Source: Varroa destructor (lineage: Eukaryota > Arthropoda > Arachnida > Mesostigmata > Varroidae). Taken from it: a DNA stretch of 64,000 nt. Location: positions 46,646,863 through 46,710,862 of the forward strand of contig NW_019211455.1 of assembly GCF_002443255.2 (NCBI RefSeq). The letters are read 5' to 3'. The first letter of the stretch is position 1, and the number at the start of each line of letters is the position of its first letter. Shown piece by piece: positions 52,391 through 61,555 of the stretch. Position numbers and translations under genes: made by a program. The notes under the pieces were generated by a model. That model was not told the DNA's origin, ran no database searches, and saw only the letters and a program-made list of their open reading frames with translations.

Positions 52391-55300
52391 CTGTGAAAAC
52401 AATTATCTTCACATTATTATTATTACACATAGATAGTATTTGCTGATTCCACTTGAAACCAAAATGTGTCGTTCGGTTACGCCGATCAAAAGCTCAATGG
52501 TTTGTATTAGGCCAGACCCACTCGTACCTTTGGTTTTTTATGGTGCAAGTAGACTACCTGCTTGATCTGGGCCTGGACGACAAGTTTAGCGCATTCATTA
52601 CACGGGAAATGGGTGGTATACAGAGTCGACCCAGAGATATCATGAGTGTTCTTGTTCATGATGGCGTTCATTTCAGCATGGCACACTGTCAGCATAGATG
52701 CACAACAAGCACAAATTCCAAATGAAAGAAGTTTTAGCTTTAGCGTTTATATAATAGACTCTATTGATATGCCTTACGGTCTGTAACAAGTTTATATATC
52801 TTATAGTGAATCGACTAAGATAATAGAAAATGTAAGACTTATGAAAAATAAGTGGCTTTTGTTTGGGACTGTTACGTCTTCCTTTCGTTCGTTCGCTAAT
52901 AATAAAGCACTGTGCCCCGCTGAAAAGCTCAATAAACTTTACAGTAATTTTTCTTCTAATTATTAAATTTTTCCTTTAACTTCGATTCCAAAGATGACGG
53001 GTAGAGGGGAGGGGAGGGGCGTCCTTAAAAAAAGTTTCTACGTCAAGCACCGGATGTTCCGCCCGCGATGGGGGCTCTATAACCACGAAATTTACGTTTA
53101 TTTAACAATTATCCTCTTATAAAGTTTATCAAAACAATCGTCGATGAATTTGAAAAGTCGAGTGGGTTGCATGCTTTAGCTTGAAGACGTTATTTTTAAA
53201 TATGAAGAGCCATTTTTGAAGCAAACGCCAGATACGTCCTTGTCGTTTACGTCTCGCCTATTCCGGGTAGTTTCGACAGCTTTTTGCCCTTAGTGAGATA
53301 CGAATAATGAGTGTCCAAAATGTTGTGTTTTGCCGTCTGCTATATATATGCTTTTGGAGTCTGAAAAAAAAGCCGATTTGATCTTGAAAAACAAACTTTT
53401 CGTCATCTAGTCACATACGTTAAACAAAGTAGAGAGAGAAAGAACCTTACCTCTCCTAACAACCTAACGAAATTGAATAGATCGTAGCGTACGAATGACC
53501 GAGGTATTGATGTCGCAGGCACGAGACCATCTATCTGCTGTAAAAACTTACCAAATCCATACTTGGTTTTCGACAAATCATCGCCTACTTTTCCCCATGG
53601 CATAATGTCGTCGTGACATCCTATAGGCATTCCGTTGTAGCCTAAACCAACGATTTTGTGGTCCCGGGTAACGATCGCTGCGCCGACCTAAAACAAATAC
53701 CAGAAGGTTTGAGTTATATGCTAAAAGAATAAAGAAGATTCTTCTTTGCTACGTGTCTTGTATCTGCAGCCCGTCCCACCCGAATCGATTGCGGCCCCCG
53801 AGACACTTTCATATTTACAGACGATTCCTCTATTCACTTGTCGCTGAACTGCACCGTATCAAGAGCGGCAACACTTCATCCTGTACGCTCCTTTTATGCA
53901 CCTGTTTTTCCGCTCTCCTCGACCCGTTGCTTCTGAAGTTTGTACAACGTTAAGGTCATATCGAGGTCCAGCTTTCACTTCTACAACAGAACTTAAATAT
54001 TTGCGAAGTGACGATCCGAGCCGGGCAAACAAGCTTCGAACACTAAGCTTGAAAGGTCAATCGGTTTTCTGGGTCGAGTTTTCCCGTATTCGTATGTTGT
54101 CTTAGATGCGAATGTGACTCGTAGAGATACGCAATGAAACTGGACGTTATTAAGAAATTTGTTAGCTTTGAATCTATTTAACAAAGCCCCGAGTAACGGT
54201 TCTCCCTTCCCACGGGTAGGCATCCCTGCCGTTTGCACCTGACGATCGATCCGTTCAGGCCTGCACGACATCTCCGTTAGGCGAGCGCCTCGCATGGTTA
54301 TCTCCTACAGCCGGCCCCCAGCAGAAGCAACGAAGAGTCAGAACGGAGAGTAACAGGTGGTTGAATTGGTGCGTTTCACAGCGCCGACTGAACGCAACTC
54401 GAATCATTCTTCAATCAAACTGCGTATTTACCGATCTATACGTGTATATCTGCCGATCTTCGATTTCAAAAGGATTGAAACCATGCCAAATGTAGGCGGT
54501 GTATGATGAATAAGAATCGAGATCTGATCGCGTTTATAGCTAACCAGACTACTGAAACCATGCACAACTGCCCACCAGAAAACGGTTCGAACTTCTAGCA
54601 GATTCTGATAAATCAAAATCATCATGAGACTGAATTTATTGGAAAGTTACCAGGTGACGAAGAAGCTGTCCGCTGCATAGAGATGCACTGGGTCATTTCT
54701 ATTGCACTATTTTCTGCCTGAAGCACATCATTAATAGATCACACAATATCATACATCAATTGCAGTACATAGTAGCAAATGTTAATAAAATGTTATACCT
54801 GAGTGTTTGGATCCTTCGATCGCCGAGCGGATAATGCTGCCAGCGACATAAAATAATCCTCCCATCTTAAATAATCGGATCGAGCCTTTTCCGGAGATCG
54901 CGACCTTGCCGAAACTAAATCACCCGTGATACTGAAACAGATACGGCATGATGTTCAAACGGCTTATTTACCTATATGCAGCGATACAAATCTATTATAG
55001 AGTTTTCTAACCTAGGAAAAGATAGGCCTCATTTAGGTTCGTGATACACTGTTTGTCAAATTTGTATTTTGCTGTTGAAAATTCTATGTTGTCAAAGAAA
55101 AGTACATCAAATATGATCTACAATGAAAAATCTGACCTCGGTTCCGTAGGTCAGATTTTCATTGTCAGACAGACAGACAGACTGCGCCTTCAACGGCGAC
55201 CACATGTTCCTTAAGAATGAACACGAAAATACCATCTATTATAAAAGGCTTCTCAACTACACCACAATACATGGCGCAGGAAAATATATCTGACTGTTTA

Positions 55301-56324
55301 GCCATTGATTTTTTTCTCCTTCAATACAGCAGATTTTAACGCCATGTCATTTGCCACACGTGTAACGTTACCAGACGTTACCGTACCTAGGATCTAGACT
55401 CTCGTGCGCAATATCACCTACCTTGTTGTTACTGATGGTTTATCGATAGTGAACTTGTGCTACGACAGTTAGAAGACTCTACGTAACGTGACACAGCAGG
55501 CTCTAGTTACCATATCTCTTTTATTTTTTATAATGGCCATGCGTGACACGATCGTATGGTTTGACACGTGAGACAAGTTTACATAACCGTAGTGAATAAT
55601 TTTGAAGATAAATATAACTATAACTAGTAAATCTTTGGCAACATAATAAACCTACATAGCAATCACTCATCGGAGCTTCAATGAAATTTGTGGCGGTCTA
55701 TGAAATGAAAAACGTAACGGATAAATTATTACGATCGGCTATAGATCTTTAACGCAAACATACAGCGTTTGAAGGTCGTAATACGAATAGACAAAATACT
55801 CTTATTGATTTTGTAGACACTTAAGAAAGTATGGCACGATGATATCTTTGCTTACAAGATAGACAGATTTTTATTTCCCTACTACATGTACGGAAAAAAA
55901 AAACATTTTATACTAGCTAAAACGGTCGGATCATTTTGTATATATGCTCTGATTGGATTTCCTGTGGCAGGCTTGCAGCTCTTTCGGCTCAGCTTTTCGT
56001 GGGCGGGTGAGCCAGTCGCTCCCTTCCTCCACTCGGAGTAACTTCGAATCTATCATCTGATTTACATTGAACCAATCTACTCTGACCATTTACTATTTTT
56101 TATGAATATCGCACGAAGAAGAAGCGAATACTGTTTCACACGTTCGCTCACAATGTATTGCAAGCTCTGATTATGCATAGTTCATTGCACATGTAACAAC
56201 TGGCAGATCATTTTCGACCTTCTAGCACTTATTTTAACCTAAATATTAGAAGAAAGCCAGACTCGAGTTGGCACGCAGTTAAAGTTACTTGTTCGGGATA
56301 CTCACGACTCAACACTTCGGCCAT
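52286..56324 (-). CDS. DCTD: deoxycytidylate (dCMP) deaminase, five-exon gene model
   Basis: The enzyme converts dCMP to dUMP, supplying thymidylate synthase; it is soluble and zinc dependent. Proposed CDS is the complement of 52286-52390, 52528-52685, 53552-53687, 54799-54914 and 56306-56324, giving about 177 residues against about 178 in human DCTD. Visible motifs in order: YLRWEDYFM and [12 protein letters not shown] near the N terminus, VGAAIV and [11 protein letters not shown], the zinc/catalytic motif CHAEMNAI (His about 93, Glu about 95), then FPCNECAKL (zinc Cys about 119 and 122), and a DTAGVRYR stretch near the end. Every internal junction has GT-AG borders and compatible phase, and the joined protein aligns colinearly with the family. 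The C-terminal tail is short, ending INLNY. The first exon is the least certain part. Identity is very secure; exact start less so. Confidence 0.93.
52528..52685 (-). CDS. DCTD: dCMP deaminase, catalytic exon
   Basis: The exon carries both zinc motifs, [12 protein letters not shown] and PCNECAKL, followed by [10 protein letters not shown]. Acceptor is gacag at the 5' side; donor is AAG followed by gtacga. It enters in phase 1 (two bases complete a Val codon) and leaves in phase 0. The 137-base intron to the last exon is short but has normal borders. Confidence 0.95.
52999..53020 (+). other. G-quadruplex-like tract in dCMP deaminase intron 3
   Basis: Four G runs (GGG, GGGG, GGGG, GGGG) separated by loops of one to four bases. 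It lies on the strand opposite to the deaminase transcript, so the transcript would carry the C-rich complement. Confidence 0.5.
53552..53687 (-). CDS. DCTD: dCMP deaminase, middle exon
   Basis: The exon begins after ttttag with [19 protein letters not shown] and continues through [11 protein letters not shown] to KTKYGF, then the strong donor G/gtaagt. The 136 bases make 45 codons plus one base, which joins the next exon to give the family's KY-x-x-V-CHAE join. The N-terminal strand and the GYNGMP substrate-side loop are encoded here. Confidence 0.95.
54799..54914 (-). CDS. DCTD: dCMP deaminase, N-terminal exon
   Basis: The exon encodes the helix [20 protein letters not shown] and ends DPNTQ with donor cag/gtataa, phase 0. 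Two acceptors are possible. One after gatttag (edge 54914) fits the phase of the candidate first exon. A stronger-looking tatctgtttcag (edge 54931) leaves the frame open as well but needs a different upstream exon. The conserved part is the same either way. Confidence 0.88.
55121..55164. other. hairpin in dCMP deaminase intron 1
   Basis: Arms caatgaaaaatctgacct and aggtcagattttcattg pair fully except for one bulged A, around a 9-base loop. A (CAGA)4 repeat follows directly. Confidence 0.6.
55166..55182. repeat. (CAGA)4 microsatellite
   Basis: Directly follows the intron hairpin. Confidence 0.9.
56306..56324 (-). CDS. DCTD: dCMP deaminase, candidate first coding exon
   Basis: ATG in the context aaagATGG starts MAEVLS and is followed by c/gtgagt, a strong donor. 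Its phase fits the acceptor at 54914, giving a protein of family length. Being only 19 bases, it is chosen on start context, donor and phase rather than homology. Confidence 0.5.
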
Positions 56325-58484
56325 CTTTGTTGCCAACGTAATCCGGTTTTATCGATTCCATGGAAAACACTCCGTTGAACTTTACAGTCGTTTAAAGACA
56401 GCTAAACAACAGTTCCCGGCAACTTCTACGAACAGTTAATACGTCCAGACGTTATTGATATACCATGTGATTTTACCAGCGGCTACTGGAACATATCCAG
56501 TTCATCTCTGATATGATATTCAGCTGTTTGTAGGCCGATTTGTATCTTAATCCTACATTTACGACAACTGTGTTTTTACAATTGGCTGAGTAGACCGGAG
56601 AGGGAAGTTAGCGGTCGCGTATTGGCGGGCCCTTTCTTATTGTTTATTCTATAGTTTCATTGGCCCCATAGACATCAGCTGTCATTAGTTTGAGCGTGCT
56701 TCAACCAGCGCCCTCTGCAGAGAATCGAAAGAAACTGGCTGCCCGCCTCAGATTTTCTGGGGCAACTGTAATATGACGAATGGGGCTCGTAAGTTGATAA
56801 ACTTGCAGCCGCCCCTTTAACGTGTCGTGCGTGAAATAGGTTATTTTTAGCATTATAATACATTTAATAGTGTAAACTGTATCTGGTATAATATCGATTG
56901 GCTCAGAATTTTTCTTCGATATTTATGGCATACTTTTTAAAACATTTAACTCTAAAATTTGACATAGGTATTAGCGTGCGCGTCAGCATCTGTAGTTTTT
57001 TTTTTTTTTTTTTTTCTTTAACTACGCTTTATTTCTAACACAACTTTTGCGTGCTGAACGTGTTCATTGTCTATGAGGCTGTGCTATACTATACAAAGCG
57101 TATCTTTAAACGGGCCGTTCCACCTCTGAAGCTTACAGGTTATCGCAATAATTAGGCGAAGGGTTAGATCACGTCTGATATCCATATTCACATGGTAATG
57201 ACTAATTATTACGGTGATATATGCCAATTATAAGGATAAGAGCACATGTCAACGATACCCAGCCGAAACCTAAAAGTTATTTGCCCTCCTATGAATCGTT
57301 TTTATGTACATATGGATATGGTGTAACAGGACTCAAACTGTCCAAAGGCTTTCGCTTTACTGTGTATACGTAGTGCGTATGTGTGTATGAGAATGGGGGA
57401 GAGGAGGGAGAATAAATATATAGATTAGAAGTATTCATGAAGTTTCGGTTGTGATTTCTTAGTCTAGTCAACCATATTTTGGATGAATTTTAACAAAAGT
57501 CTGAAAAGGCGTTGAGTTTTGTGGATCATACAAAACATTAGTCGCAGTTTAGCGGACCAAACACTCACTTAGAAACGCACCAGCCTGAAAGTCATATCAT
57601 AATTAACGTCTATGGAATATGGTATAGTATTTGTATGAGTAATAGATAATAGACTACTGGCTCAATGGCGGCCCGAGAGAAATGTCAAAAAAAAGCTACG
57701 TTTTCAATTTACAGCTCCCACTGTCATATAATCACACGGTAAGCGTGCCTGTGCGTAATTCTGAATGAACTTTCTCGAGGAACTTTGTCTTTTGTTGAAC
57801 TGACTTGGTGCGGAATTTTCGAAACAACATATTACTCTCATACATATTATACTCATTGGATCTTGATACGGTATTATCAAGAAAATTCGGTCTTACGAAG
57901 ATTTCTGCAAATGCATCACAAAAATATATAATTATATTTACTCCATTAAAATTGGCTGTGAATAATTTTGATCCATAAGAGAATCTCTATATAGTTTTTT
58001 AGCAGATACAGGTACTAAACCTGCTCAATGGCTGTAATTTACTGCAGATTTATCTTCGCTGTTACCTTGCACCATATGCATGTTTAGCTTCAACAGTGCA
58101 GCATAATCCTCTATAATCCTTGTTCTATCCTTGCTACTCTCAGCTTTAACAACAGCCCTATGAGGTAACAGGCTGATCATATCAACCGCGCCTATAGTTA
58201 CTTATCATTTTTGCCTATTTCTTTTTTTCATAAATCCTTAGTTATCTCTGAGCGTCGTTGAGATTTGAACTGGCACTAGCCATTACTGTGATTGTATGCG
58301 ATTACCAAGCAGCTTGCCGCATCAGACGGCCAGACGATGCCTGTCCTGCCTAAATCACAGCCAGGTTACGATGGTAGCGATTCTGAGCCGTCATGGCGGT
58401 CGCTAGAGGGCCCGATTCACACACCAACGAAGAAAATTCTATTGAAAGAAAGTGACTATGGTGCAATTTACGCTGGAATAACGT
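56325..58484. other. upstream region of the deaminase gene; no gene seen
   Basis: AT-rich with a T20 run. A segment at 56705-56720 (ccagcgccctctgcag) resembles the CTCF consensus, but this is a single match and weak. No divergent gene was found. Confidence 0.5.
56996..57015. repeat. T20 homopolymer
   Basis: Uninterrupted T run upstream of the deaminase gene. Confidence 0.95.
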
Positions 58485-58814
58485 GTGAAACTGTTGGAAT
58501 TGTATTTCGAACCGCGCGCATACTGTGAGCACTATAGCGTAGATAAAGGACCTTTCGAAACAATGGTTCCAACGTTGGTTCAGCGTTTCACTGCCACGGG
58601 ATCCCTAAAAAACGATCAACCCCGAACCGGCCGGCCGCGCTCGGCTAGAACCAAGGCAAATATAGAGCTTGTTAGGACAAACATCGAAGAAGATCGAAAG
58701 ACTTCGACGAGAGAACGCGCTAGAACATTACAACTGTTTCGGTCGTCGCTGTTGCAACTTTTAACGACGGATTTAAAAACGTTTTACAAACAACGTTCAT
58801 ATACTAATATATGA
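58485..58814 (+). pseudogene. mariner-like transposase, N-terminal helix-turn-helix remnant
   Basis: The open frame contains FTATGSLKNDQPRTGRPRS followed by a NIELVRTNIEEDRKTSTRERA stretch and a LFRSSLLQLLTTDLK end. The G-S-x(5)-P-R-T-G-R-P linker and the I-x-x-V-R-x-x-I-x-E-D helices are typical of the DNA-binding half of arthropod mariner/Tc1 transposases (DUF4817-like). The frame stops soon after, where the catalytic half should start. The segment upstream (58292-58528) is open in a different frame but not recognisable. Host-side function is not expected; this is a decayed element. Confidence 0.6.
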
Positions 58815-59694
58815 CGTATTTAAGTACTATAGTTAGCAGGATTGGTAATTTGACTTCTAGGCTCGCTCTACATATAATAAGGGTGACCCGTTTCAGGTAG
58901 TTTGTCAAGAGTAAACTAACAAAAAAATTATTTTTGTTTCCATACATTCTTCCATTCGCTAATAGAATAATTATCAAAAAAAATTGAATGTTAGTGAGGA
59001 GGCTGCACAACATGGTGTTTTTTTTTAAACAAACTTTTTGCGGCACCAATTCCTTCAGCTCTCTGCTATTATTGCTCACCTTGTTTCGTGATCTTTGCGA
59101 TGCTTGAGGCCTTGTGTGTGACCCTTTGCTTTCATTTTAGATTTTTACGTCAATCATTAGGCTCATTATTAAGCGCATTCAGGCGGACTTAAAGTTACAT
59201 AACATTTAAACTACGCAGCGCTGGCTGTCAATTACGTCAACTTATTTTTACGAGTTTGATAGTGGAAATCGATTAAGTTTACTACATGACGAATAAGTTC
59301 GATAGAAGCACTATTTTTTTGTCTTGAAAACTAACACTCAGTCTTTGTTCCTCGAAGGCTACAATGGTGCGGAAATTTATCGGAGATGAATGAAAACGTT
59401 AGATGAAAAAGCCTCAAGCGGAAGCAAATACGTGAATTATGCAAACGCTTCAAGAATGGAGATCGGTGTTTGAAAACCAACAGAAAGGTGACTGTCGCGA
59501 CCAAGGGAGCTCTTCAACTTCAAATTAAACGACTCTGTTGGCCAAAATTAACATTTTACATTAAACGTGTTGCAGAATTAAAACTCATAAACAGAAAATG
59601 TGACAAAGAAGTAAAAAGTTGGGCTTCCGTGAGTCGACCTCAAGCCGGTTGGAAATGCGTATCGTGTATTCTAGATCCAATTTGCAGAACCAAA

Positions 59695-60180
59695 AAGTCA
59701 GCTTGAAGCATACGGTTTTTATAGACGAGGCCTGTTCTAATCTCTACCGATAGCCGGGGACAAATCGGACGAGAAAATGGCGTCGCTCTAAAAATAAGTC
59801 AAATTCGGAAGCAGTGTCGAATAAGCTCGAACGTAAATTCACGGTAGTACTTGCAATGGATATCAGGACATATCGCTGAGAATAGGACAATGAATATAGC
59901 TAGCTGTCCTAAGTTTCTCATCTTGAATGAATTTTTGGCCCAGCCATCGGGAGCACGCAATCTGGCTATTTAATAATAATAACGACAGACCTCATCGCCA
60001 TGCCTTTCGCTTCAACCCGCTTATTCCCTCGATTTAGGCCCGTGTCATTGCGGGTCTTTCCAAGTGCTAAAAATGGACAACTGGTGGCAAGCTTATCTCA
60101 CAATCGATTTACTGCGAAAAACCATAAGATAAAGAAACAGGGAACTGTAAAAGCGCTGAAAGAAGTATTTTGAAAAACAA
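59695..60180 (+). pseudogene. mariner-like transposase, degraded DDE catalytic remnant
   Basis: Fragments appear in the usual order but with stops and frame changes. HTVFIDEACSNLYR (first catalytic Asp region) is followed by a KWRRSKNKS stretch and FTVVLAMDIR, equivalent to the family's VMVTVFWD strand. Then comes NDRPH at about 59981 (second Asp, family DNARPH) and LQPAYSLDLGPCHC at about 60010, equivalent to the family's PYSPDLAPCDY, with the third Asp replaced. About 0.9 kb of unrelated-looking sequence separates it from the helix-turn-helix half, so the element may be interrupted. No terminal inverted repeats were identified by eye. Confidence 0.45.
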
Positions 60181-60329
60181 GAAACAGTATTTTTACCATC
60201 AACAGTATTAAAAATTCATCGTTCTAGCCTAACTAGTTAAAAAGTTGTTATTAAGTTTCAAAGATTTGCTTTTACCCGCCGAATAGTTTATATATATATA
60301 GACATTTTATTGACTCGTTTATTGTTATA

Positions 60330-60358
60330 ACTTATCTATTTAATAACTTATCTATTTA
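60330..60358. repeat. tandem duplication of a 13-16-base unit
   Basis: aacttatctatttaat is followed by a second aacttatctattta. Confidence 0.8.
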
Positions 60359-60651
60359 AATTTGATTATTGGTTGTCATATATATTCTATTTTGTTGAAT
60401 CGAATGATGTATTTTTCGATACAGGACCCATGATTAATTTGCTGGCTAGCGTAAGTCCCCTCTAAAGAGTTGTGTTGTATAGGTATTGCTTAAAGAGTCC
60501 ACAATGATCAATTTATTAAAAAAAAAAATAGCGAAAAATATACCTAGATAATCTCTACCAGCTGGCAGGACATGCAAATGTCGAACTCAACAGAAAAGTA
60601 TCTATAAGTAAAAAAAAATAATGTTTGATCTACTAGACAAAAAGACGATAA

Positions 60652-60657
60652 TTTATT
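60652..60657 (-). promoter_or_regulatory. candidate polyadenylation signal AATAAA
   Basis: A canonical AATAAA on the minus strand about 95 bases beyond the TAG of the predicted two-exon gene. Such hexamers are common in AT-rich DNA, so it only supports, and does not prove, the gene model. Confidence 0.35.
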
Positions 60658-60751
60658 GAAAAAGACACCACTTCTGGATTGCAAGACGAACGATCTTATT
60701 CGAATCATTAAAGTCAGAACAGACGCCAAACTTTGCTAGGCCTCTCTTAGC

Positions 60752-61555
60752 CTATGACGACCCATTAAAATCCATGTGCCCTGTCCGTTTTGCTCTCTTC
60801 AACTTGTCATTTTCCTTTTCATCAAAAGTCTCCATCAACAAGGGTATAGTACGTAGAATGTTCGTATTTACTTGCATAACAGGCCACTTATTATATTTAC
60901 CTGTCAGGATAACTCGGAGTACCGTCTGAGGCACTGACGATAACTTAACCCACTCAGCACTACGGCAGACAGGAGTGAAATCGACAATTAAGGTGGGTCA
61001 AGCCACGCTAGGCCTCACCTTCTTCCGCCAGCTTTTTCCCATTAATGTTTCTTGCCGGCCCGTACGGTAAGCTTATTTTTTCGCTGCAATATCCATTCAT
61101 TTCTATTTAGATCAAGCCGGTCGAACGAGGCTCTATCAATATTCAATGTAGCGGCATGTAGTAAGATCAGGTAAGATCGAGGTATCAATGATTAGAGGCG
61201 GTCTATCGTTCTGTTCCAACCAAGTGCCTTCACGCTGATACAGGACATCAAACCCCTCAGCCACACGATTACTGCCGAAGGTAAAACGTAACAAGAAACT
61301 TCTATCCCCTTTTTTCCTGCCTGACACAACCAGCACCCTTACGGATACGAATGCCTAAGATGTTCTGAGTTGAGAGCAAGACAAGGCTCCCGACGGTCAC
61401 AAGATCAACGACCCGTGTAGCACGTCGGTCTAAGGCATCGAATGGGCACGAGAGCAACACTTTGCTTGCCATCACCGTAACGCTATCACTTACTCTAGAT
61501 ACGTGTTACAGCAAAGACGATATTTGACGAAGGAGTATCTGTCCTTTTGAGTCAT
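60752..61555 (-). CDS. predicted two-exon gene, unknown 89-residue protein
   Basis: Exon 1 is complement 61494-61555: ATG with A at -3, reading MTQKDRYSFVKYRLCCNTYL plus two bases, then the strong donor ga/gtaagt. Exon 2 is complement 60752-60959: after a pyrimidine-rich acceptor ending ctgccgtag it reads AEWVKLSSVPQTVLRVILTG and continues to a lysine/arginine-rich tail and TAG. Phases agree and the intron is 534 bases. An AATAAA signal lies about 95 bases past the stop. No signal peptide or membrane span is evident and I do not recognise the family. It could still be chance agreement of splice signals; another in-phase first exon upstream is possible. Confidence 0.42.

Noticed and set aside
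61136..61336. Minus-strand frame with FLLRFTFGSNRVAEGFDVLYQ, resembling the end of a CUB domain
   Set aside because: Only the last strand matches; the upstream CUB part with cysteines was not found, no strong donor ends the exon, and it would lie in the intron of the two-exon gene model.
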